This document shows positions 52,353 to 61,804 of a stretch of 64,000 nt of DNA, one piece after another. This DNA comes from Comamonas sp. B21-038. Lineage in GTDB: Bacteria > Pseudomonadota > Gammaproteobacteria > Burkholderiales > Burkholderiaceae_C. Location: the NCBI RefSeq assembly GCF_022387135.1, contig NZ_CP092462.1:3038001-3102000 (forward strand). The letters are read 5' to 3'. Each line of letters starts with the position of its first letter. The first letter of the stretch is position 1. The translations under genes and the position numbers were made by a program. The notes beneath the pieces are model-generated. The model saw only the letters and a program-made list of their open reading frames with translations. It did no database searches and had not been told where the DNA came from.

Positions 52353-52594
52353 TGCTCTTCCCACGCGGCCCCAGAAAAACCCGCCCTCCGCCGCTCGCCA
52401 TCGCACTAACCAACGACCGGGCGGCACTACCTATTCGAAAACCATATAGGCCCGATATGCGGCGTGCACGCCACACCTCGGGTCTTTACCAGCGCTTTTT
52501 TCCGCCATTGGCACACATATTGCTCAGGGAGGTCGGCACTGACTTCACAATTCACCGCTATCACAAATTCACACGCTTGTAACAAAGGACTGCC

Positions 52595-53617
52595 ATGAAC
52601 AACAAACTGCTCGCCCTGGCCGTGATGGCCGTCTGCGCCTCCGCGGCGCAGGCCCAATCGTCGGTGACCGCCACCGGCCTGGTCGATATGTATATCGGCT
52701 CGATGAAAGCTCCCGGCGATGACGGCCGCACCTCTACCTTGGGCAGCGGTGGCATGACCACCTCCTGGTTCGGCTTCAAGGGCACCGAAGACCTGGGCGG
52801 CGGCCTCAAGGCCAGCTTCCTGCTGACCAGCTTCATGCGCGCCGACACCGGCACGCCCGGCCGCTTCAACGGCGACGTCTTCTGGTCGCGCGATGCGCTG
52901 GTGTCGCTGTCCGGCGATTTTGGTGCCGTGACCCTGGGCCGCACCGTGGCGCCCAACTTCGTGCCATCGATCTCGATGAACCCCTTTGGTGATTCCTTCA
53001 CCTTCTCGCCGCTGGTGCTGCACCAAAACGTGTCGCTGTTCAACAAGAGCGGCTGGCAGAGCAGCAACCCCTCGGACACCGGCTGGAGCAACCAGGTGAT
53101 CTACAGCACGCCCAAGGTCGGCGGCTTCAGCGGCAACCTGCACTACCAGTTTGGTGAACAGGCCGGCCAGGGCGGCAAAAACAACATTGGTGTGAATGCC
53201 ACCTATGCCAACGGTCCTTTTGCCATCACCGGCTTCTATGAAGACGTGGACATGAGCAACCCCGTGCCCGCCGTGCTGGCCGAGAACCACCGCAACTGGA
53301 TGCTGGGCAGCAGCTATGACGCCGGTTTTGTGAAGGCCTATGCGACCTATGGCCAGACGACCGGCAAGGACACCGACTTCAAGATCAAGACCGCCAGCCT
53401 GGGTGCCACCGTACCGCTGGGCGCCACCAGCCGCATCCTCGCCGGTTGGGCGCACAGCAAGCTGCAAGACAGCAATGCCAAGCGTGACACCGTCTCCGTC
53501 GGCTACAACTACGACTTCTCCAAGCGCACCGACGGCTACGCCATCGTGATGTACGACAAGGTCAAGGACTTTGGCAACGGCACCAGCTTTGGCGTCGGCA
53601 TTCGCCACCGCTTCTAA
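52595..53617 (+). CDS. Gram-negative porin (outer-membrane general porin type)
   Basis: A 340-residue outer-membrane beta-barrel. The signal peptide ends at AQAQ (about residue 20). The barrel starts SSVTATGLVDMYIGSMKAPG, and FGFKGTEDLGGGLKASFLLT is the characteristic betaproteobacterial porin strand pair. The protein ends in ...GIRHRF with a C-terminal Phe, the outer-membrane assembly signal. AAAGGA precedes the ATG. It forms a trimeric channel for small hydrophilic solutes. A strong terminator follows 43 bp after the stop. Confidence 0.93.
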   Translation: MNNKLLALAVMAVCASAAQAQSSVTATGLVDMYIGSMKAPGDDGRTSTLGSGGMTTSWFGFKGTEDLGGGLKASFLLTSFMRADTGTPGRFNGDVFWSRDALVSLSGDFGAVTLGRTVAPNFVPSISMNPFGDSFTFSPLVLHQNVSLFNKSGWQSSNPSDTGWSNQVIYSTPKVGGFSGNLHYQFGEQAGQGGKNNIGVNATYANGPFAITGFYEDVDMSNPVPAVLAENHRNWMLGSSYDAGFVKAYATYGQTTGKDTDFKIKTASLGATVPLGATSRILAGWAHSKLQDSNAKRDTVSVGYNYDFSKRTDGYAIVMYDKVKDFGNGTSFGVGIRHRF

Positions 53618-53660
53618 GCGGCTCGTGTAGCGAGCCGTGGTGCCTTGGGGCCCACAACGC

Positions 53661-53696
53661 AAAACGCCAAGCATCTGTGCATGCTTGGCGTTTTTT
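53661..53696 (+). terminator. Terminator between porin and psiF (probably bidirectional)
   Basis: Perfect 12-bp stem AACGCCAAGCAT / ATGCTTGGCGTT around CTGTGC with a T run on the right and an A run on the left, so it can stop transcripts from the porin and, in reverse, from psiF. Confidence 0.9.
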
Positions 53697-53745
53697 CTTG
53701 CCGCTTGGGCAGACCCAGCGCATCAGCGCCGGAGCGGACAATGGC

Positions 53746-54024
53746 TTACTTCTTCAGGCACTCGCTCATAAAGGCCTTGCGCTCATCGCCCTTCTTGCCG
53801 GTAGCGTCCACATTGCAGGTCTTCATGCGTTCCTGCTGGCGCTTGCGGCCGTCAGACAGGCAGCTGGACATGAACGCCTTGCGTTGATCGCCCTTGAGCT
53901 CCTTGGTCTTGGCCTCGGTGTTGCAGGTGCCCATCAGCTGCTGCTGGGCCGTGGGGGTCTTGTCGGCTGCCAGCGCAAACTGGGATGCCAGCGCGATGCT
54001 GGCGAGGACGATGAGTTTTTTCAT
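53746..54024 (-). CDS. psiF: PsiF-family small secreted protein
   Basis: A 92-residue exported protein. A signal peptide (MKKLIVLASIALASQFALA) is followed by two PsiF repeats, each with KGDQRKAFMSSCL-like sequence: first TCNTEAKTKELKGDQRKAFM, second TCNVDATGKKGDERKAFMSE. The paired Cys in each repeat would form periplasmic disulfides. PsiF is phosphate-starvation inducible in E. coli; its function is unknown. It is convergent with the porin and shares the terminator between them. Confidence 0.88.
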   Translation of the reverse strand: MKKLIVLASIALASQFALAADKTPTAQQQLMGTCNTEAKTKELKGDQRKAFMSSCLSDGRKRQQERMKTCNVDATGKKGDERKAFMSECLKK

Positions 54025-54151
54025 GGTATGGGCTCTTATCTAAACTGCGCCGACGACCAGCGCAAGCGAATTTCGGCATATCTGGCCCGGCGTGTCAATG
54101 GGCAGATGATGAAGAAGCGCAAACTGCCTACGACCGTCTCACAAGCGCCCA

Positions 54152-54176
54152 TAAAAAAACGGCCTGCGCGGCCGTT
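54152..54176 (-). terminator. Intrinsic terminator of yebC
   Basis: Minus-strand 7-bp stem AACGGCC / GGCCGTT around a 5-nt loop followed by a T run; 25 bp after the yebC stop. Confidence 0.88.
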
Positions 54177-54201
54177 CCAGGAGCGTTGGCACAGACTGTG
54201 A

Positions 54202-54906
54202 TCAGTCCACCAGGCCCACGTAGATGTTCTGCACATCGTCGTCATTTTCCAGGCCGGCCAGGAAGGCTTGCACCTCTTCCTGCGCTTCGGCGGGCAGGCT
54301 GCCCATGCTGACGGGGTTCTTGGCCTTGTAGCCCAGCTTGGCCGACAGCACCTTGATGCCCTGCTCGGGCAAGGCCTTGCTGACGGTGTCCAGGTCCGAG
54401 GGCTCGGTGATGAACAGGGTCACACCCTCTTCTTCGGCCGGCTCGAAATCCTGCGCACCCGCTTCAATGGCAGCCAGTTCCACATCGGCGCCGTTCTCAG
54501 CTTCGCCTTCCACCATGCCCACATGGTCGAAGTCCCAGGCCACGGCGGTCAGTTGGCCCTTGCGGAAGCACACGCGCATATTGGGTGCCGTGCGGTTGGG
54601 GTTGTCGGTCAGGCACTCGACCATCACCGGCACGCGGTGCGGCGCATAGCCCTCGAACAACACGGTCGAGTAGTTGACCGCATCGGCGCCTGCGCCCGAG
54701 CCCTTCTTGATTGCACGCTCCAACGTGTCCTTGGGCATCGATGCCTTGCGGGCTGCTTCCACGGCCATGCGCAGACGCGAGTTGCTGGCCGGGTCACCCC
54801 CGCCCAAACGTGCCGCGACCGTGATTTCCTTGACCAGTTTGCCAAAGAGTTTTCCCTTGGCATCAGCGACCAGCGCCTTGCCCTTTGCTTTCCATTGCGC
54901 GCCCAT
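54202..54906 (-). CDS. YebC/PmpR family protein
   Basis: A 234-residue conserved cytoplasmic protein. Family blocks include [60 protein letters not shown] and the acidic closing domain [17 protein letters not shown]. Members have been described as DNA-binding regulators and more recently as ribosome-associated translation factors, so the exact role is open. The start MGAQWKAK is typical of one YebC subgroup. Monocistronic with terminator. Confidence 0.92.
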   Translation of the reverse strand: MGAQWKAKGKALVADAKGKLFGKLVKEITVAARLGGGDPASNSRLRMAVEAARKASMPKDTLERAIKKGSGAGADAVNYSTVLFEGYAPHRVPVMVECLTDNPNRTAPNMRVCFRKGQLTAVAWDFDHVGMVEGEAENGADVELAAIEAGAQDFEPAEEEGVTLFITEPSDLDTVSKALPEQGIKVLSAKLGYKAKNPVSMGSLPAEAQEEVQAFLAGLENDDDVQNIYVGLVD

Positions 54907-55127
54907 GGCTGCGTTTTCCTAGTTGTTGGTTGGGCAGCAGCGGTCGCTGCTGGCAACAATGCCGGGCAAAGCCCAGATTGACAGGGCAAATTTATACACC
55001 GCCGCCCAAGGCTGTGCTGGCCATAAGGGGAAATTCCTGCCAAAAAACCTGGGGCATCGATGCGGTCAAACGACGCCAGGGCGCGGGCTGCCAAGCTGCG
55101 GCAACCGTTCATGGGCACAATGCCGAG

Positions 55128-55502
55128 ATGTCTTATTTGCAGCTTTTTTGGCGATGGACCCAGGCCCAGCGCACGCCCCTGCTGTGGAGCCTGGGCGGCC
55201 TTGTGCTGTCCTTTGCCACGCTGGGGCTGCCGGGCTTTGCCAGCTATGCGCCTGCCGAGCAGCTCTTTGTCTGGGCCGGCGATGGCGCGCTGCTCGATGC
55301 CATCCAGGGCGACAGCCTCTGGCCCATCCTCATCTCGGCGAGCTTTTTGCAGGCCTTGCTGATCACGCCCGCGCATTGCCTGCTGCAGCGCTGGCGGCCG
55401 GGCCTGCCGCGCTGGCCCCATGTGCTGGGCGTGGCCTTGGGCGTCTGGCTCACCAGTATTGTCTGCACCTGCATGATGCTGCTGGCGGCGGCCGGTGCAT
55501 AA
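55128..55502 (+). CDS. Small membrane protein of unknown function
   Basis: A 124-residue hydrophobic protein with about three membrane segments (WSLGGLVLSFATLGLPGFAS, LWPILISASFLQALLITPAH, VLGVALGVWLTSIVCTCMML). I do not recognise a family. The ATG at 55128 (MSYLQLFWRW) is preferred, since the upstream in-frame sequence is not protein-like. murI starts 67 bp after its stop on the same strand, so the two may be co-transcribed. Confidence 0.6.
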   Translation: MSYLQLFWRWTQAQRTPLLWSLGGLVLSFATLGLPGFASYAPAEQLFVWAGDGALLDAIQGDSLWPILISASFLQALLITPAHCLLQRWRPGLPRWPHVLGVALGVWLTSIVCTCMMLLAAAGA

Positions 55503-55569
55503 AAGCTGCAGCCTGCCTACAATCACGGCGCCCGCTTCTTTTTCCATAGCCCTCACCGTGCACGCCTCC

Positions 55570-56421
55570 ATGCCCAGCCCCCTCTCCCCCATTGGTGTTT
55601 TTGACAGCGGTATCGGCGGCCTGAGCGTGCTGCGTGCGCTGCGCGACGTGCTGCCCGATGAGCAGTTCGTCTATGTGGCCGACAGTGGCAATGCCCCTTA
55701 CGGCGAGCGAGGTGACGCCTTTGTGCAGCAGCGCTGCGCCCACATCACGCAGCAGATGCGCGAGCGCCATGGCATCAAGGCGCTGGTGATTGCCTGCAAC
55801 ACGGCGACCGCAGCGGCCATCGAGGGCCTGCGCGAGCAGCACCCTGGCCTGCCGATCATCGGTGTGGAGCCCGCCCTCAAACCCGCCGCTCAGTACAGCC
55901 AGACCCATGTGGTGGGCGTGATCGCCACCCAGGGCACCGTCACCAGCAGCCGCTTTGCCACCCTGCAGGCTGCGCATGCCACGCAAACCCGCTTTGTGGT
56001 GCAGGCCTGCAACGGACTGGCGCGTGCGATTGAAGACAGCACCCGGCCCGGGCGCGATGCGGCGGCCGATGCCGCGCATATCCAGCGTCTGTGCCAGACC
56101 TACCTGGCCGCCATGGGCGCCTTTGGCACCCAGCCTGGCCAGATCGACACCCTGGTGCTGGGCTGCACCCACTACCTATTTGCTGCCGATACCCTGCGTG
56201 CGCTGGTGGGCGACCAGGTGCAGCTGATGGACACGGCCACGCCGGTGGCCCGCCGCACCTATAGCCTGCTGCATGCCACCGGCATGCTGCGCAAGCCGGC
56301 GCAGGCACCTGGTGCCGATGAGGCCTTCAGCCTGGTGACCACCGGAGAGCTGGCCGCCTTGCAGTATGCCGCCGCCCAGTGGCTGGGGCTGCCCCCTCAG
56401 GTGTGCCGGGCCGCTGACTGA
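55570..56421 (+). CDS. murI: Glutamate racemase (MurI)
   Basis: Supplies D-glutamate for peptidoglycan. The 283-residue protein shows IGVFDSGIGGLSVLRALRDV at the N-terminus, YVADSGNAPYGER, the first catalytic Cys in LVIACNTATAAAIEGLR, and the second in LVLGCTHYLFAADTLR. The ATG at 55570 (MPSPLSPIG) is adopted; a GTG twelve bases upstream is possible. The stop TGA abuts the convergent YgjP-type gene with no gap (TGATCA). Confidence 0.95.
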   Translation: MPSPLSPIGVFDSGIGGLSVLRALRDVLPDEQFVYVADSGNAPYGERGDAFVQQRCAHITQQMRERHGIKALVIACNTATAAAIEGLREQHPGLPIIGVEPALKPAAQYSQTHVVGVIATQGTVTSSRFATLQAAHATQTRFVVQACNGLARAIEDSTRPGRDAAADAAHIQRLCQTYLAAMGAFGTQPGQIDTLVLGCTHYLFAADTLRALVGDQVQLMDTATPVARRTYSLLHATGMLRKPAQAPGADEAFSLVTTGELAALQYAAAQWLGLPPQVCRAAD

Positions 56422-56970
56422 TCAGCGGGCACCGTCCGCCGCATCAGCCGCCACTTGCCACAGCCGGTGGCCGCCCTGGTCCAGCCAGGTCAGGTACAGC
56501 CGCACCTCCAGTTCCAGCTGGTGGTAGGACGGCTCCATGTACTCGCACAGCTGGTAGAAGGCCTTGTTGTGGTCGGACTCGCGCAGGTGCGCAAGCTCAT
56601 GCACGGCGATCATCCGCAAAAAGGCCTCGGGCGCATGCTTGAACAGGCTGCCAATGCGGATCTCATGGCGCGACTGGGTCTTGCCGCCATGGTTTTTGCC
56701 GGTACGCACATGGATGCCCAGCGCCTGGTAGACCAGTTGCAGCTTGCTGTCATAGACCACCTTGGCCAGCGCCGCACTGTTGCGCATGTGCTCGCCCTTG
56801 AGGCCCATCACATAGGCATGCAAGGCCTTGTCCGAGCGCATCTGGTGCGGCTGCGGATGGCGCTGCAGCAGCCACTGGCCCAGCTTGCCCGATTGCACCA
56901 GGCTGCCCGCCTGCTGCTGCAAGCTGGCGGGATAGGACTGCAGATAGGGAAGCAGGACAGGGCTGGACAT
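56422..56970 (-). CDS. YgjP-like metallopeptidase domain protein
   Basis: A 182-residue protein with the YgjP/DUF45 zinc motif: AVHELAHLRESDHNKAFYQL contains HELAH and the downstream His-Asn-Lys-Ala-Phe block typical of the family. Earlier segments include KTQSRHEIRIGSLFKHAPEA. The start is uncertain: ATG 56970 (MSSPVLLPYL) or GTG 57024, which would add a short hydrophobic stretch; neither has a clear ribosome-binding site. Activity is presumed proteolytic, substrate unknown. Confidence 0.82.
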   Translation of the reverse strand: MSSPVLLPYLQSYPASLQQQAGSLVQSGKLGQWLLQRHPQPHQMRSDKALHAYVMGLKGEHMRNSAALAKVVYDSKLQLVYQALGIHVRTGKNHGGKTQSRHEIRIGSLFKHAPEAFLRMIAVHELAHLRESDHNKAFYQLCEYMEPSYHQLELEVRLYLTWLDQGGHRLWQVAADAADGAR

Positions 56971-57059
56971 GAGGGGCAAGGCCAATAACAAAGGCAGCAC
57001 AGCGGCTGCCTTGGGGGGAAACACGGAAAGCGCTGCGCTGGGGGCAGCGCAGCCGATGG

Positions 57060-57689
57060 TCAGTGCAGGTGGCGCGGGCGGCGTCCGCCGCCGCCATGGC
57101 CGCCGCCGGGGCCACCGGTACCACGGGGTGGCTTGCCAATCTCCAGCGAATCGACCAGCGCATCAAAGCGCTGGCTGAACAGCTTGTCGATCTCGCCCAC
57201 CACACCGACGAGCTCGCCGGCATCGAAGTGGCGCTCCATCGTGCTGACCACGTCCTGCACCAGCATGTCGCGCTGCACCTGCATGATGGCCGCCGGTGTC
57301 GGACCGACAAACAGCATCATGAAGTCATCGCGCGACTCGGCGCTGCGGTCCTGCTCCTCGTCATCGAACTCGGCGTCGTAGAAGGTGACCTCGATCGCTG
57401 CGCCCTGGTCGGCCAGTTCGTTGAGGTTCATGCACATGTCGTCCAGCGACTGGCGGAAATCATCGTCACCACGCACGGTCCAGCACATCTGCAGCACATG
57501 GTCCTTGGGCTCGAACAGAATGCCGGGCTCTTCCTCGTAAGCGCTCTCCGCGCCATCGACCAGCGACTTGGCGCCCGCGTAGCCCCACAGCGGTTTCAAG
57601 GCCTCTTGCAGCTGGTCAAAGCCGACATCGGCACGCAGCAGCACTTGTCCGTGGACATGGATCTCAAAGGGTGGGTTGTAACTGGGCAT
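57060..57689 (-). CDS. Conserved hypothetical acidic protein with Gly-rich C-terminus
   Basis: A 209-residue protein. The first ~160 residues form an acidic mixed alpha/beta region (EIHVHGQVLLRADVGFDQLQ; YDAEFDDEEQDRSAESRDD) with no catalytic motif I can name. The end is a low-complexity Gly/His/Arg tail (TGGPGGGHGGGGRRPRHLH). I recognise it only as a type of conserved protein of this bacterial family, without assigned function. The ATG at 57689 (MPSYNPPFE) is the start. It is separated by 89 bp from the YgjP-type gene in the same direction. Confidence 0.65.
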   Translation of the reverse strand: MPSYNPPFEIHVHGQVLLRADVGFDQLQEALKPLWGYAGAKSLVDGAESAYEEEPGILFEPKDHVLQMCWTVRGDDDFRQSLDDMCMNLNELADQGAAIEVTFYDAEFDDEEQDRSAESRDDFMMLFVGPTPAAIMQVQRDMLVQDVVSTMERHFDAGELVGVVGEIDKLFSQRFDALVDSLEIGKPPRGTGGPGGGHGGGGRRPRHLH

Positions 57690-57894
57690 GTTCTGTACCT
57701 TCCTAAATGGGGGCTGTCCGCTTGCGCTGGCCAACCCCACGCCTGATGACACGGCACGCCGCATCGCTCTGCACAAGCCGCCAGCCCCCCACCTGCAGCG
57801 GGCCGGGCTGGCAACTCTCCATGCGCCACCCACCCGAGCGGCGCAATATCCACAATATCGGACATTGTGCCCGGTTTGTCGATCTCAGACGAAG

Positions 57895-57920
57895 AAAAAG
57901 CCAGCAGGATGCCTGCTGGC
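57895..57920 (-). terminator. Second (distal) terminator after the Ig-repeat protein gene
   Basis: Minus-strand 9-bp stem GCCAGCAGG / CCTGCTGGC around a 3-nt loop, followed by TTTTT. Confidence 0.8.
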
Positions 57921-58023
57921 TGGCGCCCGATCCCCGCGCCACCAAAAGCGGGGGATGCGAAACGGTCTCCTTCGCTGCCGACATGCTTCGCATTGCCAGG
58001 CCAGCGTCTGGGGCATAGGCAAT

Positions 58024-58063
58024 AAAAAACAACGGTTTGCAGGATATTTCTGCGAAACCGTTG
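58024..58063 (-). terminator. Proximal terminator after the Ig-repeat protein gene
   Basis: Minus-strand stem CAACGGTTT / AAACCGTTG extended by CGCAG / CTGC with one bulge, followed by six T residues; ~110 bp after the stop codon. Confidence 0.88.
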
Positions 58064-58174
58064 CTCTGTGGTGCCTTGCGCTCAGGCATTTTACCAGTTC
58101 CGGCCTGGGACCAGGTGCTGCAGGGTCGGAAGCCACCGCTGTGCCTTGCCAGGCCTGCGGTGGCGCCCTCGGCC

Positions 58175-59680
58175 TCAGTCGCCCGCCTGCACCATCTCGC
58201 CGTTGGTGTCGGTCACCCGCACCACGGTGATAACCGGTGCATCCTCCGCGTCTCCCACAATGCCGGTGCTGGCGCCGTAAAAGCCGGCCACAAAGCGGAA
58301 GGCCGGTGCGCCCGCAGGGCCAGTGCAGCGGAAGTTGTACTGGCGCAGCACTTCGGCGACACAGACATAGCCCGAGTCCGTATCGATCACCGAGTTGGCG
58401 TCACGGGTCTGGAAGCGGAAGATGCGGCTGGGTATCGCCGTACCGGCCGACAGCAGCACCCACGAGCCGCGCAGCGACTGGGCCGAGCCCTTGTTGACGC
58501 CGTAGTAGAAGCGCTCGATCTGCACAGGTTGCTCACCGGGGAAGGCCACGGTGCCCAACGATGGCGCGCTGAAATGGATCGACTTGGTCAGTCCCGCATC
58601 CGCCTTGAAGCGCGCCACCGCTGCCGGGCCGCCAAAGTAGCGCCCGCCCTGGTACTGCACGGTCGGCAGATCAGGCGTATTGGGCTCCGGTGTGGTGGAG
58701 GCATCGTGCGCGCCCAGCAGGCTGTGGAAGGTCGCCTGGCCATCGCTCTCGTAGTTGTACACTGACATGAACAGCATATGGTCCTCAGCGTTCGTGGGCT
58801 TTTGCAGCTCGATCGAAATACCGCGCCCAGGCAGACCGCGCAACTCGCTGCTGACGACCCAGGTGCCCGATTCTGGGGCATAGCCCGGCGCGTAGTAGCT
58901 GGTGCGCACATTCTGGTTGTTCTGCCGGGTGTAGGCGGCGCGCGCCACACGGAAACCCACCAGGCGCCGCGCCTCGTCGCCACCTTCGCGCACGGTGCCG
59001 CTCAGCTGGTCGACACCACGCTGCAAGGTCAGCGCCACGGTGCCACCACTGCCTGCGCCTCCTGCGCGATTGCCTGCGCAGTTGAAGACCAGCCCCGAGC
59101 CACCATAGCTGCACTGTGCCAGCACATGGCCGCTCAAGGTCCCGCCAAAGCCGTGCACGGTGGTTGCGGCGGTTGGCGGATAGGGCCAGGTGATCGCGGC
59201 AGTGGTCAGCGCTTCGCTCATCGCGACCTGCTCGCTGCTGCCAATGTCAGCCCACCAGCTGCGCACCGGCTGGTTGTTGCTGTTGAACTCGACCATGGCC
59301 CAGCGATCGACAAAGGCTGGGTCGGAGAAGACGCCGGCTGGCGTGCCCTCATAGTCGTAGCGCTGCATGGCCTTGACCGGCTCGCCGGGGAACTGGATCG
59401 TGCCCCTGCTGCGGCTGGTGAACGTGATCACCACATTACCCGGGCTGCCCGCTTCATGGCCATCGCGTTGCTCGCTGCCAAAGAAGCGCCCGCCTTCATA
59501 GAAGTACAGCGGCGCGGTCACCGTGTTGTCGTGCAAGGTGCCCAGTGCGGTGTGGAAGGTCGGCGCACCTGATTGGCGGTAGTTGTAGACCTGCATGAAC
59601 AGCACGCCATCCTGGATGTCGATGCCCATGCCACGCCCGGGCTCGCCATTGAGTTCATCGCTGATGATCCAGGTGCCACT
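58175..59680 (-). repeat. Segment duplicated at 62439-63941 (C-terminal ~500 codons)
   Basis: The last ~500 codons are closely matched, with almost no length difference, by the neighbouring partial gene. Shared blocks include NGEPGRGMGIDIQDGVLFMQ, GSPGNVVITFTSRS and EVLRQYNF. The non-coding stem-loop after the stop is also shared, so the duplication reaches past the coding region. Confidence 0.88.
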
Positions 59681-61804
59681 CTGCGCGGCAATCAGCGTGG
59701 TGGGCAACTCGCCGCTGGGGTCCGAGGTCTTGTTCACTTCGCGCGTGCTGCTACCGGTATTGCCAGCATCATCGGTCTGCGAAGCGGTGACCGTGACAGA
59801 CCCCTTGGGCAAGGCACCCACCTGCATGCCCGGTGCCGTCCATGTCCCGTTGACACAGGCCACGGTCACCTTGATTACCCCGACACTCACGGTGACCAGG
59901 CCATCACCGGTGGTGCAGGTACCCGAAGGGCTGTAAGCGTTCTGGTTCGAGGTGTCGATGGTCGGCGCGGTGCTGATCGAGACCGCCGGTGCCGTCGTGT
60001 CCTTGACCGTATTGAGCGAGCCGGAGATGACGGTGCCAGCGACGGTCTGCGAGGCTTTCACGACCACCGTGCCCTCTGGCAGGCTGCGCACGTCCACACC
60101 GCTCGTCACCCAAGTGCCGGCGTTGCAGGCAGCCGTGCTGTTGACACTGCCGATCGCCACGGTCACCGCACCGCCAGAGGCGCTGCAGGCACCGGAGACA
60201 CCGCCATAACTGGCCTGGTTGCCACTGTTGATGCGGGGCGCGACCACCACGGTCACTACAGCGGCCGTGCTCTCCTTGCTGGTCGCGCGGCTGGCACTGC
60301 CGGTATTGCCTGCGGCATCGGTTTGCATCGCAGTCACGGTGACAGAGCCCGCAGGCAGACCACTGACATCCATGCCCGAGGCGGACCAGATACCGCTGTT
60401 GCAAACGGGCTGCGGCACAGCGGCCACGCTGCCCACACGCACGGTCACCGCTACGCCGTTTTCAGAGCAACTGCCGGCCACGCCATAGGCCGATTGGTTG
60501 GCGGCATTGATCACCGGAGCCGAAGTGATGGCCACCGCCGGTGCGGTCGCGTCCTTGCCCGTCACCAACGTACCCGATCCGGTCTGGCCGCCGACGGTCT
60601 GCGAGGCCGTCACCGTGACGACGCCATCGGGCAGGCCGCTGACATTGATGCCTGAAGCCGACCATACGCCTGCGCCGCACACGGCAGTGGCCGGCACCGA
60701 GCCGACCGTTACCGCCACGGCTTCACCATTGGCAGAGCAGGTGCCCGAGACGGTGTACGAAGCCTGGTTGGACGCGGTGATCTGCGGAGCCGCGACGACG
60801 GACACCACCGGCAGTGGTGGCACCGAACCCGTGGATTTGGTGGTCGACTGGCTCGCGGTACCGGGTGGCTGTCCGGCGACCGTCTGCGTCGCCGTGATCG
60901 TCACCGTGCCATCGGGCAGGCCTTGTGCATTCACCGAGCCAGCGTACGTGCCGCCCGCTGAACAGGGCAGCGACTGGTTGACGCCTGCAGGATTGGAGCT
61001 GATGGCCACATTGCCGCTGCCAGCGCTGCAGCTGCCACTGATGGGCACGGAGGTCTGGTTGCCCGCATTGATCGGCGGCAGCGGATTCAAGGTCACCGTG
61101 GGCTTGCAATCGGGCATCGACGCGGTGGAGTTGCCGACGATCACCGACGCGTTGAGCAAAGGCAGGGTCAAGGCCTTGGCCACCAACTCAATGCGCAGCG
61201 CGGTCACGCTCATGGAGGTGCCGCTTTGGCTTTGCTCATTGGTGTAGAGCTTGACGCCGACCTCCGTGCCAATGGTTGGCACGCCGACTGTCAGATTTAC
61301 CAGACCATTGACGGCGGCGCTGACGCCGCTGAGCGCACCGGTTCCGCCGAGGATCTGGGCATCGCCCGAGCCTTGCGGCACGCCGTTGACGCAGGCCATG
61401 CGCGCCTGCGAGCTGATGGTGTTGGCGCCCAGAGACAGTCCCGCCAGCGTCAGGTTCAAGCCGTCCACGGAGCTGTTGGACACCACGCTGTTCTGCGCCA
61501 GATTGCTTTGGGTGGAGGAGTTGATGACGCCCGTCCCCACACTCAAAAGGTTGACCCCTGCGGTCACGCTCACATTCGCTACGGAAATGGGGGTGTTGAA
61601 ATCCGGTGGTGCACTCTTCTGGCCGGTATCGGCAAACGGAATACCGAGTCCCCCGCCAAGCACATCGGCGGTGACCTGCAGGCCATAGGCCCGCCCGGAT
61701 CCTGACGATGCCGCCAGGGCGGAAGTGCTGCAGACGAGGGCCAGGCTGGCAAGCCCCCCGTACAGCAGACGTCGGATCGTTCTCTGTGCACCAATCGGGT
61801 TCAT
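58175..61804 (-). CDS. Large secreted/surface protein with bacterial Ig-like repeats and duplicated C-terminal domain
   Basis: A 1209-residue exported protein with a signal peptide (RRLLYGGLASLALVCSTSAL ending near residue 32). Residues ~35-245 are a Gly/Ser/Asn-rich beta domain (YGLQVTADVLGGGLGIPFAD) resembling choice-of-anchor-type modules. Residues ~255-690 contain five to six Ig-like repeats. Each has a paired-Cys core (SGTCS..., AVCGAGVW) and ends GLPDGVVTVTASQT; linkers read KDATAPAV. Residues ~705-1209 hold two related domains beginning SGTWIISDELNGEPGRGMGI and SGTWVVSSELRGLPGRGISI, each with a FYEGGRFFG- or VQYQGGRYFGG-type motif. No sorting motif or transmembrane anchor is visible at the C-terminus. 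It is a likely adhesin or matrix protein; the function is inferred from architecture only. Confidence 0.8.
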   Translation of the reverse strand: MNPIGAQRTIRRLLYGGLASLALVCSTSALAASSGSGRAYGLQVTADVLGGGLGIPFADTGQKSAPPDFNTPISVANVSVTAGVNLLSVGTGVINSSTQSNLAQNSVVSNSSVDGLNLTLAGLSLGANTISSQARMACVNGVPQGSGDAQILGGTGALSGVSAAVNGLVNLTVGVPTIGTEVGVKLYTNEQSQSGTSMSVTALRIELVAKALTLPLLNASVIVGNSTASMPDCKPTVTLNPLPPINAGNQTSVPISGSCSAGSGNVAISSNPAGVNQSLPCSAGGTYAGSVNAQGLPDGTVTITATQTVAGQPPGTASQSTTKSTGSVPPLPVVSVVAAPQITASNQASYTVSGTCSANGEAVAVTVGSVPATAVCGAGVWSASGINVSGLPDGVVTVTASQTVGGQTGSGTLVTGKDATAPAVAITSAPVINAANQSAYGVAGSCSENGVAVTVRVGSVAAVPQPVCNSGIWSASGMDVSGLPAGSVTVTAMQTDAAGNTGSASRATSKESTAAVVTVVVAPRINSGNQASYGGVSGACSASGGAVTVAIGSVNSTAACNAGTWVTSGVDVRSLPEGTVVVKASQTVAGTVISGSLNTVKDTTAPAVSISTAPTIDTSNQNAYSPSGTCTTGDGLVTVSVGVIKVTVACVNGTWTAPGMQVGALPKGSVTVTASQTDDAGNTGSSTREVNKTSDPSGELPTTLIAAQSGTWIISDELNGEPGRGMGIDIQDGVLFMQVYNYRQSGAPTFHTALGTLHDNTVTAPLYFYEGGRFFGSEQRDGHEAGSPGNVVITFTSRSRGTIQFPGEPVKAMQRYDYEGTPAGVFSDPAFVDRWAMVEFNSNNQPVRSWWADIGSSEQVAMSEALTTAAITWPYPPTAATTVHGFGGTLSGHVLAQCSYGGSGLVFNCAGNRAGGAGSGGTVALTLQRGVDQLSGTVREGGDEARRLVGFRVARAAYTRQNNQNVRTSYYAPGYAPESGTWVVSSELRGLPGRGISIELQKPTNAEDHMLFMSVYNYESDGQATFHSLLGAHDASTTPEPNTPDLPTVQYQGGRYFGGPAAVARFKADAGLTKSIHFSAPSLGTVAFPGEQPVQIERFYYGVNKGSAQSLRGSWVLLSAGTAIPSRIFRFQTRDANSVIDTDSGYVCVAEVLRQYNFRCTGPAGAPAFRFVAGFYGASTGIVGDAEDAPVITVVRVTDTNGEMVQAGD

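Larger units (their letters stand above)
57690..58174. other. Intergenic region with tandem terminators of the secreted-protein gene
   Basis: No gene is supported in these 485 bp. Besides the two terminators listed separately, there is CACAAT-N7-ATTGTG (about 57850-57868), a short inverted repeat upstream of the hypothetical gene. A GC-rich stem GCCACCGC / GCGGTGGC near 58126-58157 is also conserved downstream of the paralogous gene at 62.4 kb. Confidence 0.5.

Noticed and set aside
59700..61040. Coding tandem repeats interpreted as a CRISPR or DNA-level satellite
   Set aside because: Similarity is at protein level (Ig-like domains) with diverged DNA, continuous in frame.
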